A DNA stretch of 64,000 nucleotides, from assembly GCF_022227765.1 (NCBI RefSeq), contig NZ_JAJMLZ010000011.1, forward strand, positions 30,772 through 94,771. The letters are read 5' to 3'. This document shows, piece by piece, positions 56,488-64,000 of the stretch. The first letter of the stretch is position 1, and every line of letters starts with the position of its first letter. Both the position numbers and the translations under genes were made by a program. Below the pieces are notes generated by a model, which did no database searches, was not told the origin of the DNA, and saw only the letters and a program-made list of their open reading frames with translations. The DNA comes from Ectothiorhodospira shaposhnikovii (GTDB lineage: Bacteria > Pseudomonadota > Gammaproteobacteria > Ectothiorhodospirales > Ectothiorhodospiraceae).

Positions 56488-58047
56488 ATGACGAAACCTA
56501 TTGTGGCGGCCGTGGAACCGGTGGGCATCACCCTTGAAAAGGGCAAGAGGTATGACTTTTGTCGTTGCGGGCGTTCCAGGGATCAACCCTTCTGCGATGG
56601 GTCGCACCAGGGTACCGGTATCGAGCCGATCTCGTTCCAGCCCCGTGATGATGGTGAGAATTGGCTGTGCATGTGCAAGCAGTCGGGTGATCTTCCCTAC
56701 TGCGACGGCAGCCATGGGAAGGTGCCGGAAAGCGCGATTGGACAGGAATTCGACGGCGTGGGCGGTGAGGTGGAAGATACCGAAGATGACGCTGCTCCCG
56801 CGCCGCGCAACACCAAGACCGAACCCCATGTGGAATTCATCCATGCTCTCGCCCGAGGTGGACTGGAAGAGGTTGGGGCCATGGGTCCCACGGTTGCAAT
56901 GGGCGTGCCGCGCGATCGTATACCATCCTGGGACGATATCCAGATCCTCACCGCGCAGTTCGCGCGTCGGCCGCTGACCGGCGACGTGGATGTGGCCAGC
57001 GAACTGGTGATCGGCCCGGAGGCCCGTCGTCCCCTGCGTCTGGAGATGCCCCTGCTGGTCACGGACATGAGCTTTGGTTCGTTGTCCCGGGAGGCCAAGA
57101 TCGCGCTGGCGCGGGGCGCCGAACGGGCCGGCACCGGCATCTGTTCCGGGGAAGGCGGGATGCTGCCGGAAGAGCAGGCCGAGAACTCGCGCTACCTCTT
57201 TGAACTGGGACCGGCCCGCTACGGCTACTCCGAGGCATTGTTGGAAAAGGTGCAGGCGTTCCATTTCAAGGGTGGTCAGGGTGCGAAAACCGGTGTCGGC
57301 GGCGTGCTTCCCGGTGCCAAGGTCTCGAAAGAGATCGCCGAGGTGCGAGGTATTGAGGTTGGTCGGGATTCGTTATCTCCTCCGGTGATCCCGGACCTTG
57401 AAACACCCGCCGATTTCAGGCGCTTTGCGGATTCGATCCGCGAGCGAACCGGCGGAATTCCGGTCGGCTTCAAGCTTTCCGCAAACCACATCGAGCGGGA
57501 TCTGGGTTTTGCCCTGGAGGCGGGTGCCGATTACGTGATCCTGGATGGTCGTGGTGGTGGAACCGGCGCCGCGCCGGCCCTGCTCAGGGATCATATCGGC
57601 GTGCCGACCATTCCGGCGCTGGCACGGGCGCGGCGTTACCTGAACACGCGCGGTGCGAGCGGACGAGTCACACTGATCATCACTGGAGGGCTGCGCACGC
57701 CGGCGGACTTCGTCAAGGCCCTGGCGTTGGGTGCCGATGGCATTGCATTGGGCAACAGTGCGATTCAGGCGGTGGGCTGTGTCGGCGCGCGCATCTGCCA
57801 CACCAACCGATGCCCGACGGGCATCGCAACCCAGGATCCGGAGTTGCGTCAGCGACTGGACCCGGAACAGGGGGGCGTCGGGCTTGCCCGCTTCCTGCTG
57901 GCCTCCGTGCAGCTGATGCAGGTGCTGGCGCGTGCGGCCGGCAGGGCACGCTTGGCGGATCTTGGGCAGGACGACCTGACCACCTTCAATCGTGATCTGG
58001 TAGAGATGGCCAACTTGCCCTACGCCGGAGGGCCCGATTACGGGTGA
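56488..58047 (+). CDS. Two CDGSH domains fused to a glutamate-synthase FMN domain
   Basis: A 519-residue protein from the ATG at 56488 (GAGGGG six bases upstream; ATG at 56485 is also possible). Two CDGSH iron-sulfur motifs lead: CRCGRSRDQPFCDGSH (about residues 26-41) and CMCKQSGDLPYCDGSH (about 62-77), each ligating a [2Fe-2S] cluster. From about 110 onward is the FMN-binding synthase domain of GltB, with the [3Fe-4S] motif GCVGARICHTNRCPTGIATQ (Cx5Cx4C) and GGGTGAAPALL. The glutaminase and GXGXG domains of GltB are absent. It may be a glutamate synthase-like redox enzyme; substrate unknown. Confidence 0.88.
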   Translation: MTKPIVAAVEPVGITLEKGKRYDFCRCGRSRDQPFCDGSHQGTGIEPISFQPRDDGENWLCMCKQSGDLPYCDGSHGKVPESAIGQEFDGVGGEVEDTEDDAAPAPRNTKTEPHVEFIHALARGGLEEVGAMGPTVAMGVPRDRIPSWDDIQILTAQFARRPLTGDVDVASELVIGPEARRPLRLEMPLLVTDMSFGSLSREAKIALARGAERAGTGICSGEGGMLPEEQAENSRYLFELGPARYGYSEALLEKVQAFHFKGGQGAKTGVGGVLPGAKVSKEIAEVRGIEVGRDSLSPPVIPDLETPADFRRFADSIRERTGGIPVGFKLSANHIERDLGFALEAGADYVILDGRGGGTGAAPALLRDHIGVPTIPALARARRYLNTRGASGRVTLIITGGLRTPADFVKALALGADGIALGNSAIQAVGCVGARICHTNRCPTGIATQDPELRQRLDPEQGGVGLARFLLASVQLMQVLARAAGRARLADLGQDDLTTFNRDLVEMANLPYAGGPDYG

Positions 58048-58228
58048 GTCGCGTCTCGCGCCCGTTGGATGAAGTTCCGTGAAAAGCGCCGCGGAACCCG
58101 TTTTTAGGAATTTACCTGTGCTGGATCAGGAACTCGGCACTTGTCGTAGTGTAACGTTTGCAGCGTCATACGTGACCGCGTTGAGTCAGCGCGCTATTTC
58201 CAGTAAGACTTATTTAGAGGAAATTCAA

Positions 58229-58387
58229 ATGGTTGATGAAACGAAAGGTTCGCTCTCGGGGCTCAGCGAAGATGAAGCCATGGAGTTTCATGGTGTCTTC
58301 ATGACCAGCATGATGGGTTTTCTGGCGGTTGCCGCCGTTGCCCACGTTCTGGCCTGGATGTGGCGTCCCTGGGGTGTGGCTTGGTAA
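58229..58387 (+). CDS. pufB: Light-harvesting 1 beta polypeptide
   Basis: A 52-residue membrane polypeptide, ATG at 58229 with AGAGG upstream. It has the antenna beta layout: polar N terminus [19 protein letters not shown] with the conserved EFH, one membrane helix containing the bacteriochlorophyll-ligating His in [16 protein letters not shown], and the WRPW C-terminal side. The alpha gene follows 91 bases later. Because the partner alpha is LH1-like, PufB is preferred over PucB. The 181 bases between the CDGSH fusion gene and this start hold no clear promoter that I can identify. Confidence 0.93.
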   Translation: MVDETKGSLSGLSEDEAMEFHGVFMTSMMGFLAVAAVAHVLAWMWRPWGVAW

Positions 58388-58478
58388 GACTTGTCGCCTG
58401 CAAGGGCGAATCAAGTCTCAAGCCGTGCCTTAAGTGAAGCAGTAGTAGCAGTTTCTTTCCGATATAGGAGATTTCAAT

Positions 58479-58652
58479 ATGTGGCGTACTTGGCTGCTGT
58501 TCGATCCTCGCAGAGCGTTGGTTGCCCTGTTCACTTTCCTGGCCGTGCTGGCTCTTCTGATTCACTTCATCCTGCTGAGCACCGAGCGCTTCAACTGGAT
58601 GCACAGCGCCTCTCTGGTTGACAAGACCGAGCAGGTCGTGGCGCAGGCGTAA
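58479..58652 (+). CDS. pufA: Light-harvesting 1 alpha polypeptide
   Basis: A 57-residue polypeptide, ATG at 58479 with TAGGAG eight bases upstream. The N-terminal [20 protein letters not shown] is characteristic of LH1 alpha (W-x-x-W-L-x-x-DPRR), followed by a helix with the bacteriochlorophyll-binding His in [12 protein letters not shown] and ERFNWM at the membrane exit. LH2 alpha subunits begin differently. No pufL, pufM or pufC follows; the next gene is bluB beyond a terminator. It therefore looks like an extra pufBA set separate from the reaction-centre operon. Confidence 0.93.
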   Translation: MWRTWLLFDPRRALVALFTFLAVLALLIHFILLSTERFNWMHSASLVDKTEQVVAQA

Positions 58653-58684
58653 GCCGGCAAATCAAGCCTTGGCTTGAAAGCGTC

Positions 58685-58740
58685 TGATGCCCACGCATCC
58701 CGGGCGGGATGGCAGTTAATCTGCGTCCCGCCCGGCATCA
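58685..58740 (+). promoter_or_regulatory. GC-rich hairpin after the LH1 alpha gene
   Basis: CCGGGCGGGA at 58700-58709 pairs with TCCCGCCCGG at 58726-58735. An outer stem, TGATGC at 58685-58690 and GCATCA at 58735-58740, may add to it. Similar hairpins after pufA stabilise the LH1 mRNA in Rhodobacter; that role here is inferred. Confidence 0.6.
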
Positions 58741-58755
58741 GGGCCCGTCCGGCGA

Positions 58756-58795
58756 TAAAAAAGCTTTTACCACTCGGTGGTAAAGGCTTTTTTTT
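58756..58795 (+). terminator. Intrinsic terminator after the LH1 genes
   Basis: AAAAGC...TTTTACCAC, TCG, GTGGTAAA...GCTTTTTTTT: the GTGGTAAA/TTTACCAC stem with a long T-run at 58788-58795. It ends the pufBA transcript about 40 bases before bluB. Confidence 0.85.
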
Positions 58796-58834
58796 GCGTT
58801 CCGGAAAAAATAAAGAATAAAGTCGAGCGGCTAG

Positions 58835-59593
58835 ATGATGACCGAGAATGATCCACCAATACCCGATACTCACCGCTTCAGCGAGGCGGAGCGCATAGCC
58901 ATCTATCGCAATATCCTCTGTCGAAGGGACGTGCGGGGGCAGTTCCTCTCCACCCCGATACCCGACGACATGTTGGCACGCATCCTCACCGCCGCCCACT
59001 TCGCCCCTTCGGTGGGTTTCATGCAGCCCTGGAGTTTCGTGGTGGTCAAGGATCCGGACGTGAAGCGCAGGGTCCACGAGGCCTTCAGCCTCGCCAACGA
59101 AGAAGCAGCGGAGATGTTCGAGGGCGAACGTCGGCAAATCTACCGCAGCCTGCGACTGGAAGGCATCCTGGACGCCCCCGTCAACCTGTGCATCACCTGC
59201 GACCGGGATCGCGCCGGCCCCGTCGTGATCGGCCGTACCCACGATCATCGCATGGATCTCTACAGCGTCGTCTGTGCAGTACAGAACCTGTGGCTGGCCG
59301 CTCGCAGTGAAGGGTTGGGCGTGGGCTGGGTGAGCATTTTCCGGCCCGAGGACATCAATCGGGTGCTTAATCTACCCGAGGATATCGTCCCCGTGGCCTA
59401 TCTCTGCATTGGTCGCGTCAATCAGTTCCACGACCGACCGGAACTGGAAACCGCCGGCTGGCGTCCCAGACTACCGCTGGAGCAACTGATCCACATGAAT
59501 AGCTGGGGCCACGCGCCCGCCGATGACGACCCACTGGTGAAGGCTGTCCAGGCCTGCCAGAGCAAGGCCGCTCAATCGGATCTTCCTCTTTGA
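58835..59593 (+). CDS. bluB: 5,6-dimethylbenzimidazole synthase
   Basis: A 252-residue flavin-destructase of the nitroreductase fold that converts FMNH2 to 5,6-dimethylbenzimidazole, the lower ligand of cobalamin. Visible family segments are RRDVRGQFLSTPIPDDMLAR, APSVGFMQPWSFVVV, the substrate loop region RSLRLEGILDAPVNLCITCD and GVGWVSIFRPEDINRVLNLP. Length agrees with BluB (about 220-250). ATG at 58835 and 58838 are both usable. It is downstream of the LH1 pair; cobalamin is needed for the anaerobic bacteriochlorophyll cyclase BchE, so the neighbourhood is sensible. Confidence 0.9.
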   Translation: MMTENDPPIPDTHRFSEAERIAIYRNILCRRDVRGQFLSTPIPDDMLARILTAAHFAPSVGFMQPWSFVVVKDPDVKRRVHEAFSLANEEAAEMFEGERRQIYRSLRLEGILDAPVNLCITCDRDRAGPVVIGRTHDHRMDLYSVVCAVQNLWLAARSEGLGVGWVSIFRPEDINRVLNLPEDIVPVAYLCIGRVNQFHDRPELETAGWRPRLPLEQLIHMNSWGHAPADDDPLVKAVQACQSKAAQSDLPL

Positions 59594-59798
59594 GCAGAGA
59601 CACTGACCCATCTCGATAATGGGATTCTCGTGTGCTCGATTTACGATCCTTGTAGAAGGGGATAAAGCGAAAAAGTTATAGTGATGCTCCTGGGGTCTGG
59701 TCGATGGCGCGGGTGAAGTCCGGCACTGGCGCGTTGCCAGCGTTTCTCCGGAACCCGCAATGTGTGCCATAACCCGGCATCAAAGAGGATTCATCCTC

Positions 59799-61010
59799 AT
59801 GTCTTGTCTGCTGGCATTGCAGAGACTCGCATTCAGGCGCACTGTATTTGCGGTAGCGTGCTTATTGATTTTCGGTTTTATTTTTAATGCTGCCTTGGGG
59901 TACGTTCTGGCAAGTCATGCAGATCCACCGCGCGTGGAGACTCCCCCGGTTGCCGTTATCGTCGGCAATAATGCCCCTGAGTCTTCGAGACTCCGTATTG
60001 CGGTCTTTACCCCAACCACGGCGGATAATACCTATTGGCCAGAGATCCATGCGGTGCTACACGCCGTCGCCGCTGATCTTGAGATCGACCTTGAGATTCA
60101 TGAGTTTAGTGTTCTGGATCGCTTTGCGACAGTGTCGGCTGGAGTGAGGCGGCTGACGACAGAGCCTCTGCCGGATGCGGCCATCTTCTCGGTTGAGTTT
60201 GGACAGGCGAGCCGGTTGATGAGGGCAGCCGAGAAAATGGGAATCCCCTTTTTCCTGAACGGCCCGCTTTTTCCTGAAGAACTGGCAGAAATAGGGAAAA
60301 GGCCTGGCCGGGACTATACGTACTGGGCTGGTTATTTCCATGAAGACGAAGAGCGGAAAGGCTATCTCCTGGCGCAGGAACTGATCGCCGCCGCCCGGGA
60401 GGCAAATGCAGGGAAGGCTGACACGATTCAGGTGGCGGGCATCAATGGGTCCAGGTCCTGGTACGGATCCATTCAGCGTGAAGCCGGGCTGCGCCGAGCA
60501 GTGGACGAACATCCGGATGTCCGGTTGGTGCAGATGGTCTACACCCAATGGTCTCCGGAGGAGGGACGCAGGATGGCCAGCCGGATCCTGCGCCGCTATC
60601 CCGAGATTTCTGTGCTGTGGGCAGCCAGTGACCAGTTGGCGATCGGTGCTGCTGAAGCAATCGATCATCATCCGGCCGATGACGGTCCGGTTGTGCTGAC
60701 CGGCGGACTGGATCTATCACATGCTGGCATTGATGCCGTGCTGAAGGGCGAACTGGTGGCAACCGTCGCCTGCACCAGCTTGCTGTGGGCTCAGGTGATG
60801 ATCGATTTGCACGACCACCTGCGGGGGCTTGATCCTGTCAGCGACTCAAGCTCTGCGCTGCTATCTGAGCCGATGGTTGCCGTCCGCGCCACGGCGGAGG
60901 ACATTCGCGCCTGGATACGCAGTTTCGGTTCGATCGACTTTCGTCGATATTCCCGTTTCCATCACGGCAAAGATGTACCCCGCCTTTGTGAGACCAAGGG
61001 AGATGGTTAG
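59799..61010 (+). CDS. Periplasmic sugar-binding-like protein with N-terminal membrane anchor
   Basis: Start at the ATG at 59799, with AGAGGA nine bases upstream, giving 403 residues. A hydrophobic segment at about 16-40 (FAVACLLIFGFIFNAALGY) is either a signal peptide or an anchor. The rest has the type I periplasmic-binding/LacI-like fold: IAVFTPTTADNTYWPEIHAV at the start, a switch region near IQVAGINGSRSW, and VLTGGLDLSHAGIDAVLKGE. No ABC permease or ATPase is nearby. It is 3 bases upstream of a large sensor gene, so the likely role is to feed ligand information to that sensor. The 205-base gap from bluB holds nothing recognisable. Confidence 0.8.
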   Translation: MSCLLALQRLAFRRTVFAVACLLIFGFIFNAALGYVLASHADPPRVETPPVAVIVGNNAPESSRLRIAVFTPTTADNTYWPEIHAVLHAVAADLEIDLEIHEFSVLDRFATVSAGVRRLTTEPLPDAAIFSVEFGQASRLMRAAEKMGIPFFLNGPLFPEELAEIGKRPGRDYTYWAGYFHEDEERKGYLLAQELIAAAREANAGKADTIQVAGINGSRSWYGSIQREAGLRRAVDEHPDVRLVQMVYTQWSPEEGRRMASRILRRYPEISVLWAASDQLAIGAAEAIDHHPADDGPVVLTGGLDLSHAGIDAVLKGELVATVACTSLLWAQVMIDLHDHLRGLDPVSDSSSALLSEPMVAVRATAEDIRAWIRSFGSIDFRRYSRFHHGKDVPRLCETKGDG

Positions 61011-61013
61011 ATC

Positions 61014-64000
61014 ATGCCAACGGCCTGGACAAGAACGAGGCACCTTGGGTTCATCGTCCTGGTGAGCATCGTTGTAACATTGCTCATCCTGCTGTTTCAG
61101 GCCTACGTTTTCTATCAGCAGGGAGTAAAGGATCGTGATCAGGCCTTGCAGTCGGTAGAGAAAGGCTATCTCGACCCCACGGCCGCCGCAGTTTTTTTCT
61201 TCGAACAGCAGCAGTTGAACCTGATTGCCGGGGGATTGGTCCGGCTGCCGTACATCGATGCGGTATCCGTCTACGAATATGTCCTGGGGGAGTACCAGCC
61301 GCTTCTGAGGACGACGGAAGACCCTGGCGATCTCGAGTCGTTTGATTTCGTGTTGTTGTATGACCATGAAGGGGATCAGCGTCATATTGGAAAACTGACG
61401 GTCTATTCCGACCTTCACCACCTGCGGGCACAGGTATTGGAAAATCTGAGTCGTACGGCCGGGTTCAATCTCTTGATTCTCCTGGTGATGGCGGTATGCG
61501 TGTGGTGGCTCACCAAGCGCGCCTTTTACCTGGCCTCGATCAAACGCCAGCTTGAGGACAATACGCGACTTCTGAGCATCGCCGCGTCGGTTGCGAAAGT
61601 CGGTGGCTGGGTGGTTGATCTGGAAACCGATAGGGTGTACTGGTCGAATGAGGTTTGCCGTATCCACGATATGCCGCTCGGTTCGACGGTTTCGGTCAGG
61701 GAAGGCATCAGGTATTACGCCCCCGAGTACCGTGAGCGCATTGCCGAACTGTTTGAGGCGTGCGCCCGGAACGGGATGCCATATGACGAGGAGCTTGAGA
61801 TCCTGAGCGCCTCCGGGAAGCGCGTCTGGGTGCGTACGGTAGCGCAGCCGATACATGATGATAATGGGTGCATTGTCCGTGTGGCGGGCGCCTTTCAGGA
61901 AGTGACGCAACGGCGCCAGGCGGAGCAACGACTACAGGAGTCTGAGGCCATGCTGCGCGCGGTCACCGAAGCCTCGCCGGACCCTATCTTCATGTCCGAC
62001 GACAGAGGCAAGCTGGTGTACTGCAACCCGGCGTTCAAAACCACTCTTGGGCTCTCGCCGGAGGCCTTGATCGGGCGGACCGTTCACGAGGTCATCGCGC
62101 CCGAGCGTCACCGTGAAGCAATCGCTCGCGGCGATGCAGCATGTGTCCTGGCAGATTCCAGTCCCATGTTCAGGACCCTCACGGAGCTTGAGCCCTTGCA
62201 TGGTGACGGGCACGAAGTGCAGATGGAACTGTCCACGTCGGCGCTACAGATCGATGGCCGGTGGCACGCAGTGGGGGTGATGCGTGACATCACCAGGCGC
62301 AAGCAGTTCGAACAGGTTCTCTCCACTCTCAATCGCGACCTGGCCCGGCTGGGGGGAGACGAGTTTTTCGGCCACGCCTGCCGCCTGCTGTGCGAGGCGC
62401 TGGGCACCGACATCGCCTTTGTGGGCCTACTGGAGGCGGAACAGCACCGGTTGGAGGCGTTTGCCGGCTGGAGCGATGGCCATTTGCTCACGCCCTTCCA
62501 CGACGACCTGGCGGGGACGCTCTGTGCGAATATCATCGAAGAAGGGGCCGTCTGCTATCCGGAAGACAGCCTGTCCCTGTTCCCCGATGACCCTCTGCTC
62601 AAGGAGATCGGCGTCGAGGCGTGCGTCGGCCACAAACTGATCGACAAGCAGGATCGAACCCTGGGGGTCCTGCTCACGTTGGGCCGGCAGCCGCTGACGG
62701 AGCAAGTGCGCGGCCTGGCTCTGCCCTTGCTGGGGTTATTCGTCGATCGTGTGGCCTCCGAGATCCAGCGTACCGCGGCGGAGAAACAGTTGAGGCAGGC
62801 CGCCAACGTATTCCATTACGCTAACGAGGGGATCCTGATCACGACCCCACAGGGCGACATCATCGACGTCAATGCCGCCTTCACCCGCATCACCGGTTAC
62901 GGGCGGCATGAAGTGTTGGGACAGAATCCACGCTTGCTCAAGTCCGGCAAGCAAGGTAGAGCCTTCTACGCCGAGATGTGGCGGGCCCTGCAGGACGAGG
63001 GCAGTTGGACCGGCGAGATCTGGAACCGTCACAAAGACGGCGACTCCTATGCCGAGATGCTGACCATCAGCGCGGTGCGCGATGCCGACGGCACCATACA
63101 GCGCTACGTCGGGCTGTTTTCCGACATCACGCAGCTCAAGGAGCAGCAGCGGCAACTGGAGTACATGGCTCACTTCGACGCGCTCACCGGTCTACCCAAC
63201 CGGGTCTTGCTGGCGGACCGTCTGCAGCAGGGGATGGCTCTGATGGCACGGCGTCGACAGCAGCTGGCGCTGGTCTATATCGACCTGGACCGCTTCAAGA
63301 GGGTCAATGATGACTACGGCCATGATGTGGGGGATCGTTTGCTCGTCGCCTTGGCCGCAAAGCTGAAGGCTTCCCTGCGTGATGGAGATACTCTGGCCCG
63401 TTTGGGGGGGGGCGAGTTCGTTGCCGTATTGCTGGATCTGCCCGATGTCGAGTCCGCAACCCCGCTGCTGCGACGCTTGCTCGACGCCGCCTCCTGCCCG
63501 GTGAGTGATGGGGAACACAGCCTGCAGGTCTGTGCCAGCCTGGGGGTCAGTCTCTATCCCCAGACCGAACCGATTGATGCCGACCAGCTACTGCGCCAGG
63601 CGGATCAGGCCATGTACCAGGCCAAGCTCGCCGGCGGGAATCGTTACCACCTGTTCGATCTGGAACATGATCGCTACCAACGCGATCGGCACGAGGCGCT
63701 GGAAGCGATTCGCCAGGGATTGGATAACAATGAGTTCGTGCTCTTCTATCAGCCCAAGGTGGCCATGGAGAGTGGCGTTTTGATGGGTGCCGAGGCCCTG
63801 ATCCGCTGGCAGCACCCGGAGCGGGGCCTGCTACCGCCCGGCGAGTTCCTGCCGCAGCTGGCGGGCCACCCGTTGATGGTGGGCCTGGGCGACTGGGTGA
63901 TCGATGCGGCGCTGGCGCAGATCAGTCAATGGCGTGAGCGGGGACATTCCCTGGCGGTCAGCGTCAATGTGGATGCGCTGCAGCTAACCCAATCCGACTT
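61014..64000 (+). CDS. PAS/GAF/GGDEF/EAL signalling protein, 3' end cut by window edge
   Basis: The first 995 residues are in the window. Two membrane helices (about 10-30 and 150-168) flank a periplasmic sensor region. Then come a PAS domain (about 190-305), a second PAS (about 310-425), a GAF domain (about 440-585), a third PAS (about 595-715), a GGDEF-type domain (about 720-885) and the start of an EAL domain with EALIRW at 927-932. The GGDEF signature reads GGGEF at residues 798-802, so the catalytic D/E is absent and cyclase activity is unlikely. The conserved DxLTGLPNR and YIDLDRFKRVND segments are intact. Probably a c-di-GMP phosphodiesterase. Confidence 0.9.
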   Translation, partial: MPTAWTRTRHLGFIVLVSIVVTLLILLFQAYVFYQQGVKDRDQALQSVEKGYLDPTAAAVFFFEQQQLNLIAGGLVRLPYIDAVSVYEYVLGEYQPLLRTTEDPGDLESFDFVLLYDHEGDQRHIGKLTVYSDLHHLRAQVLENLSRTAGFNLLILLVMAVCVWWLTKRAFYLASIKRQLEDNTRLLSIAASVAKVGGWVVDLETDRVYWSNEVCRIHDMPLGSTVSVREGIRYYAPEYRERIAELFEACARNGMPYDEELEILSASGKRVWVRTVAQPIHDDNGCIVRVAGAFQEVTQRRQAEQRLQESEAMLRAVTEASPDPIFMSDDRGKLVYCNPAFKTTLGLSPEALIGRTVHEVIAPERHREAIARGDAACVLADSSPMFRTLTELEPLHGDGHEVQMELSTSALQIDGRWHAVGVMRDITRRKQFEQVLSTLNRDLARLGGDEFFGHACRLLCEALGTDIAFVGLLEAEQHRLEAFAGWSDGHLLTPFHDDLAGTLCANIIEEGAVCYPEDSLSLFPDDPLLKEIGVEACVGHKLIDKQDRTLGVLLTLGRQPLTEQVRGLALPLLGLFVDRVASEIQRTAAEKQLRQAANVFHYANEGILITTPQGDIIDVNAAFTRITGYGRHEVLGQNPRLLKSGKQGRAFYAEMWRALQDEGSWTGEIWNRHKDGDSYAEMLTISAVRDADGTIQRYVGLFSDITQLKEQQRQLEYMAHFDALTGLPNRVLLADRLQQGMALMARRRQQLALVYIDLDRFKRVNDDYGHDVGDRLLVALAAKLKASLRDGDTLARLGGGEFVAVLLDLPDVESATPLLRRLLDAASCPVSDGEHSLQVCASLGVSLYPQTEPIDADQLLRQADQAMYQAKLAGGNRYHLFDLEHDRYQRDRHEALEAIRQGLDNNEFVLFYQPKVAMESGVLMGAEALIRWQHPERGLLPPGEFLPQLAGHPLMVGLGDWVIDAALAQISQWRERGHSLAVSVNVDALQLTQSD

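Noticed and set aside
58079..58228. GTG-initiated N-terminal extension of the LH1 beta gene
   Set aside because: Antenna beta polypeptides are about 45-55 residues, and the ATG at 58229 has a good ribosome site. The extension has no similarity to anything known.

Overview
The window is GC-rich proteobacterial DNA with ordinary single-copy core genes, a molybdenum nitrogenase cluster, both genes of the DraT/DraG nitrogenase switch-off system, and a light-harvesting 1 (LH1) beta/alpha gene pair. This combination points to a phototrophic, nitrogen-fixing purple sulfur gammaproteobacterium. A member of the Ectothiorhodospiraceae is my best guess from gene content; no rRNA or other taxonomic marker is present.

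Layout. 1-8.5 kb is core metabolism: the sdh operon on the minus strand (sdhA cut by the left edge, sdhD, sdhC, and upstream a 58-residue SdhAF4/DUF1674-type assembly factor), psd, then prmB, hemN, aroC and an HcaT-like MFS transporter on the plus strand. 8.6-24.4 kb is an accessory-looking block. A minus-strand run of seven tightly packed genes encodes an RND pump with two adaptor proteins, followed directly by four Mrp/NuoKM-like membrane subunits. Divergent from it are a lipoprotein alpha/beta hydrolase, a patatin and a GntP-family permease, which converge on a DUF-type alpha/beta hydrolase across a perfect hairpin. 24.5-34.5 kb returns to core genes: a LysR regulator divergent from leuCDB, then asd, fimV, a CbiQ-like membrane protein and truA.

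34.5-56.3 kb is the nitrogen-fixation region. It starts with nifB-nifQ-draG, is interrupted by an aminotransferase, purL and a glycosyltransferase, and resumes with draT divergent from nifHDK-nifT-nifY, then nifE-nifN-nifX-DUF269-fdxB-nifU-nifS. Three sigma-54 -24/-12 promoters, each with an upstream TGT-N10-ACA NifA site, can be read directly in front of nifB, nifH and nifE. Every cofactor ligand I checked in NifH, NifD and NifK falls at the Azotobacter residue number. NifH keeps Arg101, the target of DraT. nifA, nifL, nifV, nifW and nifZ are not in the window.

56.4-64 kb holds a two-CDGSH/glutamate-synthase fusion, an isolated LH1 beta/alpha pair without reaction-centre genes, bluB, and a periplasmic binding protein next to a large PAS/GAF/GGDEF/EAL signalling protein. 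The latter has a degenerate GGGEF motif and runs off the right edge.

A family of short palindromic intergenic repeats (at least six copies) is scattered around the leu and nif operons. No tRNA, rRNA, CRISPR array, insertion sequence or phage gene was seen, and no gene-free stretch exceeds about 230 bases.
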